The notes: generated from the sequence alone by a model not told the origin. A stretch of DNA of 64,000 nucleotides from Rhizobium sp. Root482 (GCF_001426565.1 NZ_LMFA01000002.1:62001-126000); one strand, 5' to 3'. Positions 9,800 to 18,766 are shown, numbered from the stretch's first letter. Made by a program: numbers and translations.

Positions 9800-11023
9800 T
9801 TACCGCTTCAGGTTTACCAATACGTCCAGCAGGTCGGCACCCGTCTGAAACACCTTGGAGTTGGCCGTGTAGCTACGCTGGGATTCGATCATCGCCGTCA
9901 GTTCGTTGGCGATATCGACATTGGAACCTTCGAGAGCGCCGGACTGAATGCTGCCGAAATCTCCCGATCCGGCAAAGCCGGTGATGATGACGCCGGAATC
10001 CACGCCCTGCGAATAGACATTGCCCGACTGGGGAACGAGATTGTCCGGGCTCTGGACGCTGGCGAGCGCCACGCGGTAACGCGGGTCGAGATCGCCGTTC
10101 TCGTACTTGACGTAGACGATGCCCGTATCGTCGATCTGGTAGCCGGCCACCTTGCTCGGTGCGTTGCCATCGATCTTGCCGCCATCGGGATTGAACTTGT
10201 AGCCGAGCTGCGTGGTTTTGGTAAGGTCGATTTCCAAGGACGCCAGCTCCGCGCCGGTACCAGCCAGAGGACTGATCGCCGCCCCGTCTACCGTCACCGA
10301 CGTATCCGAGCTAGCCGCCAGACTTCCGTCAGCATTGAACTCAAGATTTGCCGTTCCCAGCGAGGTGGACGTCGCCCGGTCGACGACTTCCACCGTCCAT
10401 GTGTTATCGGCGGTCTTCGTGTAGGTGAAATCAAGCAGCCTCGAATTGCCCTGGCTGTCGAACACGCTGAGCGATGTGGTCGAGGGAGGGGTCGTACCGA
10501 CGACATCCGCAGAATTGAGATTCGCTCCCATGCTGCCGGCGGTCGAGCCCTTGGCAACAAGACCATCGGAGGCGAGATTGACCTTCGTCAAGCCGTCAAA
10601 TCCGTTGACGACAACCGTCGGATCGACACCTTCCTGATATTCGTAGCCCATCAGGGTGTAGCCGGCCGAATTGACCAGGTCGCCATTGCCGTTCGGCGTG
10701 AAGGCGCCGGCGCGGGTGAGGACATTGTTGCCGTTGGCGCCGGAAACAATGAAGAAGCCCCCACCGTTGATGGCCAAGTCGGTGCCGGAGGTCGTGTAGG
10801 TGGTCGGACCCTGTTCGGAAATGCTGTAACGGATCTTCGTTTCGACGCCGCCCGAATTATAGGCTCCGTTGCTTGTCGGCAGGATCAGTGAGGAGAACTC
10901 CGTCGATGCCCGCTTGTAGCCGGTGGTGTTGGCGTTGGCGATGTTCTCGGCGACCGTACCCAGACGGTTCGCCTGGGCGTTCATGCCCGAACCGCCCGTT
11001 CTCATCATTCCGTATAGACTCAT
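9800..11023 (-). CDS. flgE: Flagellar hook protein FlgE
   Basis: 407 aa. The frame is open far upstream into the rem region, but the real start is the ATG at 11023 (MSLYGMMRTGGSGMNAQANR), which has a GGA-rich site upstream and starts the canonical hook N-terminus with [20 protein letters not shown]. The C-terminus has the conserved EGSNVDIANELTAMIESQRS and a closing helix (YTANSKVFQTGADLLDVLVNL). It is the hook subunit and heads the flgE-fliQ operon. A candidate Rem element ends 32 bp upstream of the start. Confidence 0.97.
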   Translation of the reverse strand: MSLYGMMRTGGSGMNAQANRLGTVAENIANANTTGYKRASTEFSSLILPTSNGAYNSGGVETKIRYSISEQGPTTYTTSGTDLAINGGGFFIVSGANGNNVLTRAGAFTPNGNGDLVNSAGYTLMGYEYQEGVDPTVVVNGFDGLTKVNLASDGLVAKGSTAGSMGANLNSADVVGTTPPSTTSLSVFDSQGNSRLLDFTYTKTADNTWTVEVVDRATSTSLGTANLEFNADGSLAASSDTSVTVDGAAISPLAGTGAELASLEIDLTKTTQLGYKFNPDGGKIDGNAPSKVAGYQIDDTGIVYVKYENGDLDPRYRVALASVQSPDNLVPQSGNVYSQGVDSGVIITGFAGSGDFGSIQSGALEGSNVDIANELTAMIESQRSYTANSKVFQTGADLLDVLVNLKR

Positions 11024-11054
11024 GTCCGATCCTCGTTTTCGTCGTTGAGCAAGA

Positions 11055-11077
11055 CTATGAAATGGGCCTTGCGTGAA
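11055..11077 (-). promoter_or_regulatory. Candidate Rem-type flagellar promoter element before flgE
   Basis: Minus strand TTCACGCAAG at 11077-11068, 10-base spacer, TAG at 11057-11055, 32 bp before the flgE start. The bases just upstream (TTCAAGACAGG) also resemble those at the fliF copy (TTCAAGACAAG), so the conserved block may be longer at these two sites. Confidence 0.65.
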
Positions 11078-11108
11078 CCTGTCTTGAAGCGGCGGATCGG
11101 ATGCCTGA

Positions 11109-11783
11109 TCAGGAATTCCAGTCGATGCAGTAACCGAGGAAACGCTTGGAATCGATCGGATCGAAGCCGAGCCGCTTGCGCAGCTTCTTGCGCAGCTTGC
11201 TGATATGGCTTTCGACGACATTCTCTTCGACGTCCTCGTCGAAAATGCCATAGATGGCGTTGAAGATCTGCGACTTGGAAACGCGGCGACCGCGGTTGGA
11301 GACCAAATATTCGAGAATGCGCCGCTCGCGCCGCGGCAGAGCGAAAACCTCGCCCTGAACCTCGGGATCGCGACCATCGGAAAAGACCCTGATCGGGCCG
11401 ATATCGGTGAAATTGGTCAGGGCAGTCAGGCGCCGGCGGATCGCTGCCGCACGCGCCAGAATCTCCCTGGGATGGACGGGCTTGCGCACCACATCATCGA
11501 CGCCGCAGTCGAAGAACGCCAGTGTCGTTTCAAGCGAGGGGCTGTCGCTGATGGCAATAACCGGCGCCCTGGAACGGTCCCGGATGGCACGCGGCAGGCT
11601 CATGGCCTTCTCGCCCTGGCCGATCAGGAACGCCTCGACAGCATCGATATCGCTGTCGGCGGCCGTTGAAACCCAGTCGCCAAACTCATTTGGATCGAAC
11701 CCGGTAGAGGGCACGCCCTCCCGTCCGAACAGTGAAGTATATCCGTCTTTCACGAGCTCACGCTCATCAACCACTACGATCAT
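11109..11783 (-). CDS. rem: Rem, OmpR-type activator of flagellar class II genes
   Basis: 224 aa. Residues about 1-120 are a receiver-like domain ([20 protein letters not shown]; later [15 protein letters not shown] with the switch Lys). Residues about 125-224 are an OmpR/PhoB winged helix ([17 protein letters not shown], then [18 protein letters not shown]). The acidic pair is Asp-Glu, but the strand expected to carry the phosphoacceptor Asp reads [11 protein letters not shown] without Asp at that point, so it probably works unphosphorylated. In S. meliloti Rem is switched on by VisNR and activates most flagellar operons. It has its own 278-bp upstream region. Confidence 0.93.
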   Translation of the reverse strand: MIVVVDERELVKDGYTSLFGREGVPSTGFDPNEFGDWVSTAADSDIDAVEAFLIGQGEKAMSLPRAIRDRSRAPVIAISDSPSLETTLAFFDCGVDDVVRKPVHPREILARAAAIRRRLTALTNFTDIGPIRVFSDGRDPEVQGEVFALPRRERRILEYLVSNRGRRVSKSQIFNAIYGIFDEDVEENVVESHISKLRKKLRKRLGFDPIDSKRFLGYCIDWNS

Positions 11784-12061
11784 TCGTCCGCCTCCGAATC
11801 AGTATGGTGCCTTAATGACCAACTGATACGAATCGGCAGATTCTGGGACAACTATGGGAACTTACTGGCTGAAATTAATAGTAGATTAAGAATTCCATGC
11901 CGATTTGATCTATATCTAGTGGGTACCTTGACGGCAGGCACAAAAAATCATGTGGAAACGTTAATAGACAATTAAGAATGTGCTTGAGTTCATTTTCTGG
12001 CCACACGAACCGGAAAGACAGCGCCGAGCGGAGGAATTTGCACATTAACGCCTAGGTTGTG
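11784..12061. promoter_or_regulatory. rem upstream region
   Basis: 278 bp between the transglycosylase stop and rem, noticeably AT-rich at 11815-11990. In S. meliloti rem is transcribed from its own VisNR-dependent promoter, and this is the only room for one here. I do not see a copy of the CGCAAG-N10-TAG element in it. That fits a gene acting above that element, but I cannot mark VisNR sites. Confidence 0.5.
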
Positions 12062-12628
12062 CTACCGACAAAACTCCGTGGCGTTCGGCGTCCACTTTCC
12101 GTAGCCCGTGGCAACCAGGTTGGCGATCACCCTGCATACATATTTCTTCTGCGCGGGATCATTGTTGGGGCCAGCGTGATAGCGCGCGACGGCCATTGTC
12201 CAGGTTTCATGCCTGGCACGGAGATTGGAGAGGAAACGGGCGGCATATTCGACGTTCTTTTTCGGGTCGAGCATCTCGCCCGGCGAAGCGAAATTCTCGC
12301 CGTGGAAATGATAGTTGATCTGCATGCAGCCAAGGTCGATCAGCTTGGCGCCTTCGGCGCGGGCAGCTGCAAAGTGCTGCAGCACATCTTCGGCGCTGCT
12401 GGCGAAATAGGACTTGCCCTCGATATTCATGGCGAAGGGCTGAAGCGATCCCTTGCGGCCCGTTTCCGTCAAGCCGACGGAATAGAGGATGCCGGCCGGC
12501 ACCTGATATTTCGCCGCCGCCGCCGTGATTTCGCTTTCGCAAACGCCGGTGCTTGCCTGCGCGCTACATATAGACGTCGCCAGCGCGATTATGCTCAGCG
12601 GCAGAAGATGCGTCCCCGATCGCCTCAT
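12062..12628 (-). CDS. Periplasmic lytic transglycosylase (SLT-type) of the flagellar cluster
   Basis: 188 aa with start at 12628 (MRRSGTHLLPLSIIALATSI), giving a signal peptide cleaved near ...CSAQA; AAAGGTGG lies 7 bp upstream. The mature part is a lysozyme-like SLT domain: YSVGLTETGRKGSLQPFAMN contains the catalytic Glu, followed by DLGCMQINYHFHG and VARYHAGPNN. It cuts peptidoglycan, probably to let the rod through, complementing the FlgJ-like protein that lacks a hydrolase domain. It starts inside the 3' end of fliK with a 65-bp overlap in another frame. It is the last gene of the fliH-motB-motC-fliK unit. Confidence 0.85.
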   Translation of the reverse strand: MRRSGTHLLPLSIIALATSICSAQASTGVCESEITAAAAKYQVPAGILYSVGLTETGRKGSLQPFAMNIEGKSYFASSAEDVLQHFAAARAEGAKLIDLGCMQINYHFHGENFASPGEMLDPKKNVEYAARFLSNLRARHETWTMAVARYHAGPNNDPAQKKYVCRVIANLVATGYGKWTPNATEFCR

Positions 12629-14165
12629 TGCCCGTCCACCTTTCGCGGCCCTGTTGCTGGCTGCCATTGTCATTGCGTTGCCCCCTGCCCTGTCCCGGGC
12701 CATCGCCGGCCGCTTCACGGCCCTGCTGGCTGGCCTGCGGCTGCTGGCCGCTATTGCTGGCGGAGGAATCCGGAGCGTTGTAAATGACATTGACCTGATC
12801 GACGGCAAAGCCCTGAGCGCGCAGCGCCTTGATTATTTCGTTCTGGTCGTCGCTCAGTTGCCGGAATGCGTCGCCGGTCTCGACCTTGAGTTCGACATGC
12901 AGTTCGTCGCCCTTCAGGCGCATGGTGGCTGTCACCATGCCGAGGTCGATCGGGTGCATCTGGATTTTCAGCGTATTGAGAACCTTGCCGGTATGGGCTT
13001 CGCCTGGAGCGGTGGGCGCGGCAGCACCCGATTGCAATACGCCGTTCCATTCCGGATTGGCGGCAATCTGGCTGGTAATGGCCGATGCATTTCCGACCGG
13101 CGCGAGGCCGAGATAGCGGCGCGCCTCCAGCACGGTGACCGTTTCCGCCTTCGCATTGGAGGTGGACGCATCGTTCTTCACGTCCGCCCTGTCGCCTTTC
13201 GAAGCGAGGCTCATGGATACAGCCTGGCCCTTGCCGTCGGCCCGCGCAAAACGGAACAGCTGGGAAGAGCCGGCCTCAGTGGCGTTATCGATCGCCGTCG
13301 CATCACTTGCCGGCGTTGCCGCAGATTGCGTCTTTGCCTTGTCCTTCAAATCCGCAGCGGTTTTACCGACCTGTTCGGCAAGAGACTGGAAAGCGGATGC
13401 CGTCGGCGTGTCGGAGTGAGCAGGAGCGCGCGCGGCGGTCTTCTCGGAGGTCGAGGCGAGAAGGGAGAGAACCTGGCTGACATCCGTGGGGTCCGTGCCC
13501 GTACCGGCCGCCGGACCGGCTTGTGCGGCGGCATCGGCATCCTCTTCACCCTTACCCCTATCGCCGGTCCTTGAAGACTGCGTCTTGCCATCCTTCAGCA
13601 AAGCCGCCACCTTTTCGCCGTTCAACTCGGTCACGGCCTGCCCCGCATCCGCAAATGCTTCCGCCCCGATGCCACGAAGGCCGCTGGAAGGCACGGGCAT
13701 CCGCCCGTCCCTGGACTTTGCTTCGGCAGCGAGCCGCATGCCGTTTTCATTCGGCAGATCGCTTGCCGCATGATGCCGGACCGGCGGCACATCCCGGTCG
13801 ATGTTGGTCGCGCCGGCATCGCCCTCGTTCAAGGAGCGCATCTTCACGCCCGCCTGATCATCCTCGACGGCGGAAACGGTGACCAACGGGCCGAGATCAG
13901 TCTCGCGCGCACCCTTGGTTTCGGTTCCCATCGCATTCCCCGAGAGCCGTCCAGTTGCGTTCGAATAGGAGGCGGAATCCGCGTTCAATTTGGCGCTGAT
14001 CGTATTGCCGTCCTGTTGGGTTTTCTTGCCCGCATCGGCGAAAGCGCTCTGGAATGCCGAGCGCTGGTCAGCGGCGGCACCCTTGTCGTTCATCTTGTGC
14101 GCGGAACCGGATTTGGCCGAGCGTATCGAGGCATTGCCGGGAAGAGTGTCGTCCACGAATGTCAT
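12564..14165 (-). CDS. fliK: Flagellar hook-length control protein FliK (formerly MotD)
   Basis: 533 aa, low in aromatic residues, Ala/Ser/Asp-rich and probably disordered over residues 1-370. A compact C-terminal domain at about 390-480 contains LKIQMHPIDLGMVTATMRLK and VELKVETGDAFRQLSDDQNE, the FliK hook-length signature. The tail is Gln/Gly-rich. It was named motD in S. meliloti and later shown to be FliK. As an exported ruler it sets hook length and switches substrate specificity. The ATG overlaps the motC stop (ATGA). Confidence 0.9.
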   Translation of the reverse strand: MTFVDDTLPGNASIRSAKSGSAHKMNDKGAAADQRSAFQSAFADAGKKTQQDGNTISAKLNADSASYSNATGRLSGNAMGTETKGARETDLGPLVTVSAVEDDQAGVKMRSLNEGDAGATNIDRDVPPVRHHAASDLPNENGMRLAAEAKSRDGRMPVPSSGLRGIGAEAFADAGQAVTELNGEKVAALLKDGKTQSSRTGDRGKGEEDADAAAQAGPAAGTGTDPTDVSQVLSLLASTSEKTAARAPAHSDTPTASAFQSLAEQVGKTAADLKDKAKTQSAATPASDATAIDNATEAGSSQLFRFARADGKGQAVSMSLASKGDRADVKNDASTSNAKAETVTVLEARRYLGLAPVGNASAITSQIAANPEWNGVLQSGAAAPTAPGEAHTGKVLNTLKIQMHPIDLGMVTATMRLKGDELHVELKVETGDAFRQLSDDQNEIIKALRAQGFAVDQVNVIYNAPDSSASNSGQQPQASQQGREAAGDGPGQGRGQRNDNGSQQQGRERWTGNEAIGDASSAAEHNRAGDVYM

Positions 14166-15460
14166 TTGTCTTCCTCCTCCAGCAGCGAATCGATCTCGCC
14201 AAGCTTTGAACGACCCGCATCCAGAAATGCCTCCAGAGCCGGATCGGGGCTTGCTGCGGCAGGTGCCGCCGCCTCGCCTCCCGCCGCGACCTCAGATATC
14301 GCTTCCGGCGCCGGCATGGCGAAGGGGCTTTCGCCGCTTCCCGTCCCAGCGGCGACATCTTCCGCTACCGTCTCTGAAACGGGTTTAGAAACAGTCGCTT
14401 GCGCCAGGCTGTCCGGCTCGGGCCGCCGCAGCACCTCCTGCGCGACAACTTCCGCCGCCCGGCGCAGCGCCCGGTCTCGTGGCGAAAGAGCCTCCTCGGG
14501 AATGGCGCTGATCTCCTCTACGGCTTCGAGAATGCCCTTGGAAGGAATGTTGACCAGGCCGGAATAGAGGTTGGCCAGGGCCGGGCCGGCCTCCGTCCCG
14601 TCCGACAGGGCAGCCGCCCGTTCGGAAGCGAGCCTTGCAAGCGATTGCATGCCGCCGATCGCCGCGCGGCGGGCAATGCGCAGATAGACTTCGCGCTGCC
14701 GGGGGCTGTCCATGAAGCTCAGGATTTCCTGGATCCTGTCTTCGGTCGTTTCGCTATAATTGACAACCGCCAACTCGACAAAGGCGTCCGCGAACTGGCT
14801 TGCATAGGGAGACGCCAGAAACCGCCGGGCATAGGCGAGCGAATAATCGAAACCCTTTTCCGGAAGGCCGCCGCGCGTTGCCAGCGCAATCGACCGCCGC
14901 AGGGCGGCCTCTTCGATATTGGTGCCGGGGGCTACCAGGCGGGCCCAATCATAGTATTTCAGGGCAGCGGCTGGGCTTTGCATCGCAATGGCATTGCCGG
15001 CCGTGAGATGAAGATAGGGGCCGATCCTCGAATTGCGGTATTCCGGTATTGTCTTCTCCAGGCTTTCGACCATCAGGCCGCCCTTGCCGGCCAGGTAATG
15101 ATTGAGCGCATCGACGACGCGGCTGTCGAAATTGCCCTCGATATCCCGGTTTGCCAGATAGACCAGCGTTTCGGGATTCCCGCCGCTCATCGCGTAGATG
15201 AAGGCGGCATCGGCATTTCGCGGATCGTTGAAGATGGACGGATCGGCGGTCCGCAGGCTCCTGTCGATCGCGGCCAGCATGAAGCGCTGCATCTCGGCGG
15301 CTGAATGATCGCCGAGGACGATCGAATCCTGGATATATTGCAGCGACCGCAGCATCTTGTAAGGCGGCAGGTTCTCCAGATCGTCGGCATGGGCGCCGGG
15401 CGCGAAAAACGGCGCAAGGGCGCCGGCGCAGAGGAGAAGGGTGCGGATCGCCTTCAGCAT
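14162..15460 (-). CDS. motC: Periplasmic motility protein MotC
   Basis: 432 aa. Start at 15460 (MLKAIRTLLLCAGALAPFFA) gives a clear signal peptide with a cut near APGAHA. Upstream in-frame starts would run into motB. The mature protein is helical with repeated aromatic/Ala-rich helices (YDWARLVAPGTNIEEAALRR, YARRFLASPYASQFADAFVE) and ends in an acidic, Pro/Ala-rich tail. MotC is a rhizobial periplasmic partner of MotB needed for rotation and is stabilised by MotE (23572-24105). It starts 5 bp after motB. Confidence 0.93.
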   Translation of the reverse strand: MLKAIRTLLLCAGALAPFFAPGAHADDLENLPPYKMLRSLQYIQDSIVLGDHSAAEMQRFMLAAIDRSLRTADPSIFNDPRNADAAFIYAMSGGNPETLVYLANRDIEGNFDSRVVDALNHYLAGKGGLMVESLEKTIPEYRNSRIGPYLHLTAGNAIAMQSPAAALKYYDWARLVAPGTNIEEAALRRSIALATRGGLPEKGFDYSLAYARRFLASPYASQFADAFVELAVVNYSETTEDRIQEILSFMDSPRQREVYLRIARRAAIGGMQSLARLASERAAALSDGTEAGPALANLYSGLVNIPSKGILEAVEEISAIPEEALSPRDRALRRAAEVVAQEVLRRPEPDSLAQATVSKPVSETVAEDVAAGTGSGESPFAMPAPEAISEVAAGGEAAAPAAASPDPALEAFLDAGRSKLGEIDSLLEEEDK

Positions 15461-15465
15461 CGCTT

Positions 15466-16656
15466 TCAACCCCGGCCTGTCTGCAGGAGAATTTCGATGC
15501 GCCGGTTGGCCGGAGCCAGCGGGTCGTTGGGAACCTGCAGGCGCTTGTCGGCAAAGCCGCTGATCTGGCTGACCCGCGCTTCGGCGAGCCCGCCGCGAAG
15601 GAGCATGTAATAGGCGCTCTGGGCGCGGTCGGACGAGAGCCGCCAATTGTCGTAGGCACCGCGCTTGAAGGGTCGTCCGTCGGTGTGGCCGCGAATGGCG
15701 ATCGCGCCCTTGCGGCTCGCCAGAAGCTTGCCGATCTTCTCCATGGCGACGACCATTTCCTTTTGCGGCACGGCCGAGCCGATGTTGAACATCGGTGCAT
15801 CGCCCTGCTCGCTGATCGTCACCAGCAGGCCGCCCTCTGTGGGCGTGACGAGCAGTCCCTCGGCCAGCTTTCCAGCGGAACCGCCAATTTCCTTTTCGAT
15901 CTCGGCCTTCAGCGCCTTGGCGGCATCCTCGTCCGCCTTTGCCGGAACCGGCGCTACGTCGTCCTTCTTGAGCGCGAGGCCGGAGGGATTTTCGGAGGTC
16001 TCAGGCTGCTTGCCGGAAGCCTCGCTCGGAGCGTCACCGGCCTTGGCCTCGAGTATCTCTTTCCCCTTCTCGGCATCCTGCAGTTCGACCTGCTTCGTCC
16101 AGAAATCCGGGTCGAAAGGGTCGCGATAGGCTTCGCCGCCCTCGGCTCCGGTCGCCGGACCGGATGTGGAGGCGCCACCGTCGCCCTTGGCGCTGATATT
16201 GGCCTGGCGACCGACCTCGTTGGCGATTTCCGACAGGACGGAATAGGGATTTTCGAAGAAGTCCGCGTCCGAATATTGCGTTTCCTCGCCGGACGTGGCC
16301 GACACGTCGTCGCCGCTCTTTGCGGAGCCGCCGGTCTTGGCCTGGGTGCCATCGACCTTCGACTTCATCTGGTCGTGTTCGCCCTTCGCATCCTTGGCCG
16401 GCTGCTTGACGCCCTTTTCCGAAGGTTTCTCGTCGGCAAGCTGGACCGGATTGAAATAGGAGGCGAGCGCCGCCTTGGTCTGCGGATTGGCCGCATTGAT
16501 CAGCCACATCACAAGAAAGAACGCCATCATCGCCGTCATGAAATCGGCATAGGCGATCTTCCAGGCACCGCCGTGATGACCGTCATGGCGGCCGCCATGG
16601 CGTTTGATGATGATGATCTCGTTCTTGCCGTGGTGATGGCCGTCGTTCTCGTTCAT
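15466..16656 (-). CDS. motB: Flagellar stator protein MotB
   Basis: 396 aa. A His-rich N-terminus (NENDGHHHGKNEI) precedes one transmembrane helix, AYADFMTAMMAFFLVMWLIN, whose Asp is the proton-carrying residue. A long charged/disordered linker (about 60-250) follows, then a C-terminal OmpA-like peptidoglycan-binding domain (AIRGHTDGRPFKRGAYDNWR, LSSDRAQSAYYMLLRGGL). It forms the stator with MotA (encoded at 31574). The long linker is typical of rhizobia, where MotC acts on the periplasmic part. Coupled to fliH by ATGA overlap. Confidence 0.96.
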   Translation of the reverse strand: MNENDGHHHGKNEIIIIKRHGGRHDGHHGGAWKIAYADFMTAMMAFFLVMWLINAANPQTKAALASYFNPVQLADEKPSEKGVKQPAKDAKGEHDQMKSKVDGTQAKTGGSAKSGDDVSATSGEETQYSDADFFENPYSVLSEIANEVGRQANISAKGDGGASTSGPATGAEGGEAYRDPFDPDFWTKQVELQDAEKGKEILEAKAGDAPSEASGKQPETSENPSGLALKKDDVAPVPAKADEDAAKALKAEIEKEIGGSAGKLAEGLLVTPTEGGLLVTISEQGDAPMFNIGSAVPQKEMVVAMEKIGKLLASRKGAIAIRGHTDGRPFKRGAYDNWRLSSDRAQSAYYMLLRGGLAEARVSQISGFADKRLQVPNDPLAPANRRIEILLQTGRG

Positions 16657-17309
16657 GCCAGCACCTTGCCTACATTATCCGCCCAGGCGGCCAGTCGCGT
16701 CACCAGGATGCTGTCGCCGAATTCGACCGACAGGTCGATATCGTCGGTTTCCTGATGACGGAAAACCAGCGTTTCGTCGTCGAGGTGACGCTTCAGCGCC
16801 TCGAACAGCGCCAAGGGGCCCTTGACCGTGATCCGGCAGCCCTCGCCGGCACCGATGGAATGGGTGATCATCCGCGCCAAGTCGCTGAGCGCCTTCTCTC
16901 GCAGGGTCGCATCCATGACCGGCGCCAGAACGCGCGCGGTCTGGTCGGCAATCATCGCGGCAAGCTGCGAGCCGGTATCGCAGAAGCGATCATAGATCAT
17001 TGCGGCAATCTCGTTTTCGCAGCGCGTCCGCATCGCTTCCAGCTCTGCGGCGTGGCGGACTTCCAGCGCGGCAATCTCATCCGCCTGCGCGGCCAGCAGT
17101 TCGGCTTGGGCTTCGCGACGCCCTTCCTCGAAAGCCTCGCGGCGCTCCGCCTCGATATCGATCTTCGGCTCGGACGGCTCTCTCATGGCAAATGCACCAA
17201 TGCCCGGCTCGTCATCGTTGAGGTCCGGAAAATATTTCGGCGGAACGCGCGAGAGATCGATCCTCGGCGCACTGAAATCCTTGAGATAACGGGAGATGGA
17301 AGCGCTCAT
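16653..17309 (-). CDS. fliH: FliH-like flagellar assembly protein
   Basis: 218 aa soluble protein. Residues about 50-100 form a charged coiled coil (AERREAFEEGRREAQAELLA), followed by a C-terminal alpha/beta part (VMDATLREKALSDLARMITH; RITVKGPLALFEALKRHL), the layout of FliH/V-ATPase E-type subunits that hold FliI at the export gate. It is first in the fliH-motB-motC-fliK-transglycosylase unit, where rhizobial genomes carry a conserved gene often labelled hypothetical. The export ATPase fliI lies in another operon at 28409. Confidence 0.8.
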   Translation of the reverse strand: MSASISRYLKDFSAPRIDLSRVPPKYFPDLNDDEPGIGAFAMREPSEPKIDIEAERREAFEEGRREAQAELLAAQADEIAALEVRHAAELEAMRTRCENEIAAMIYDRFCDTGSQLAAMIADQTARVLAPVMDATLREKALSDLARMITHSIGAGEGCRITVKGPLALFEALKRHLDDETLVFRHQETDDIDLSVEFGDSILVTRLAAWADNVGKVLA

Positions 17310-17579
17310 GAGAGGCCTCGCGGTGCACAGGTCATCGGTGCGACCGGCATCTTCGCCTGGGTCGAGCCCAATCGCCGGCTTTCGAGCCTGAAATCAAATG
17401 ACTGTGACACTTCCGGAAGTCTCCTTCAGGACCCGTCGGCGCTGGAGTGCCGCATGGCCCGGACATTTTCAATCCGTATCGGCGCGCGCCGGGGTAACCG
17501 GCGGAAGCGGACCGCATACAACGGCAGCACGATATTCATATCGGCTGGCAGCCGTGACGAGAATGGCTGCGGTTGGAGA

Positions 17580-17602
17580 CTATCGGGTCAAACTTGCGCG
17601 AA
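17580..17602 (-). promoter_or_regulatory. Candidate Rem-type flagellar promoter element before fliH
   Basis: Minus strand TTCGCGCAAG at 17602-17593, 10-base spacer, TAG at 17582-17580. The spacer begins TTTG, as at the flgB copy. It is unusual in lying about 270 bp from the next start codon. Confidence 0.6.
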
Positions 17603-17612
17603 AATGTAGGGT

Positions 17613-17647
17613 GTTGGACCGCGCTCGGGCAATTAGCGCGGTCCAAC
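17613..17647. terminator. 13-bp perfect inverted repeat after the third flagellin
   Basis: GTTGGACCGCGCT at 17613-17625 and its exact complement at 17635-17647 with a 9-base loop. It lies 120 bp beyond the flagellin stop (17770), so it could end that transcript. There is no T-run on either strand, so Rho-independent function is uncertain; an operator-type role is possible because it abuts the promoter element at 17602. Confidence 0.45.
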
Positions 17648-17769
17648 CGTTTCCACCATGCCGATGACCGGCGGCATGGTGGAATGCCTGCGCGCCCCTC
17701 GAAAGGAGTTGGCGCGCCTGGAAGAGAGACGGGACCGGCTTCTTGCCCACCGGTCCGTCACGTGCCGGC

Positions 17770-18738
17770 CTATGGCTGGAACAGGCGCAGGATGTTTTCC
17801 GAATTGGTATTGGCGATCGACAGCGCCTGGATGCCGAGCTGCTGCTGCGTCTGCAGGGCCTTCAGGCGAGTCGATTCCTCGTTCATGTCGGCATCGACGA
17901 GGCGTCCGACGCCCTTGTCGATCACGTCCATGAGATTGGCGACGAAGTTTTCCTGCATGTCGATACGGCTGGTGATGGCGCCCAGCGTCGAGGCGGCGTC
18001 TGTCAGGTTGCTCAACAACGCATCGACTGCGCTGATCATGCCCTCGATATTGTCGTCGGTGGTGGTGGTGGTCAGCGTGATCAGAGTGGAACCACTCGGC
18101 GCGGTGCCGCCGGCGGCAAGAATGAGGTGGTAGGTGGCATTTGCAGTTGTTGTACCGCTCGGCTGAACGACCGCGATGCCCTTGGTCAGCTGTCCGAGCG
18201 ACGCGTTCTTGGTGTCGATCAGGATCGAAGCTGCCGTGTTGTAGTCGAGCGTCGAAACGGAAACGGTGCCGTTGGTGGCGCGATTGAAGGAGGCGACGAT
18301 GGACTTGGTTCCCGCCGGCGTGGTGCTCGAATTATAAAGCCAGTTCTCGCCGGAGAAGGACGCCGATTCAGCAGCCGATGCGAGCTGGTTCTTGAGCTCG
18401 GTCAGTTCCTTGTTGATCTTGGTCTTGTCGACGCCCGGCTCGCGCGCTGCGACAAGCTTGGCTTTGATTTCGGAAACGACGTCGATGGCCGAACTCATGC
18501 CGGCATAGGAGGTGTCGACCTTCGCCGCGCCCAGCCCGAGCGCGTCCTGAACGGTCGACAAGGCTGCATTGTCGGAGCGCATCGTCGTGGCGATCGACCA
18601 ATAGGCGGCGTTGTCCGCCGCGGTCTCGACGCGGTAGCCGGAGGAAATGCGGTTCTGCACCTCTTCCATGTTGCTATTGATCGAACGCAATGTCTGGAGA
18701 GCGGCCATAGCGGCCGAATTGGTCAAAATGCTGGTCAT
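17770..18738 (-). CDS. flaC: Flagellin (third copy, intact)
   Basis: 322 aa. Two ATGs lie 6 bp apart. I use the inner one (18738) because it puts GGGG 8 bases upstream and gives MTSILTNSAAMAAL, matching both paralogues. The conserved N-terminal D0/D1 helices (LRSINSNMEEVQNRISSGYR) and C-terminal helices (LGAITSRIDMQENFVANLMD; KALQTQQQLGIQALSIANTN) surround a short variable middle. It is the only one of the three copies that keeps the LGA...R segment intact. The letter is assigned by position; in Rhizobium this copy is named flaC or flaD. It has its own promoter. Confidence 0.93.
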   Translation of the reverse strand: MTSILTNSAAMAALQTLRSINSNMEEVQNRISSGYRVETAADNAAYWSIATTMRSDNAALSTVQDALGLGAAKVDTSYAGMSSAIDVVSEIKAKLVAAREPGVDKTKINKELTELKNQLASAAESASFSGENWLYNSSTTPAGTKSIVASFNRATNGTVSVSTLDYNTAASILIDTKNASLGQLTKGIAVVQPSGTTTANATYHLILAAGGTAPSGSTLITLTTTTTDDNIEGMISAVDALLSNLTDAASTLGAITSRIDMQENFVANLMDVIDKGVGRLVDADMNEESTRLKALQTQQQLGIQALSIANTNSENILRLFQP

Positions 18739-18766
18739 GGTCATTGCCCCAGTTCGGAATTTAAAC

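Larger units (their letters stand above)
17310..17769. promoter_or_regulatory. Long spacer/leader between flaC-type flagellin and fliH
   Basis: 460 bp without a supportable gene. It contains the candidate Rem element at 17580-17602 and a perfect 13-bp inverted repeat at 17613-17647. If the element marks the promoter, the fliH transcript would have an untranslated leader of about 260 nt, far longer than at the other operons. A short minus-strand frame at 17332-17517 is Arg/Pro-rich and unconvincing. Confidence 0.5.
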
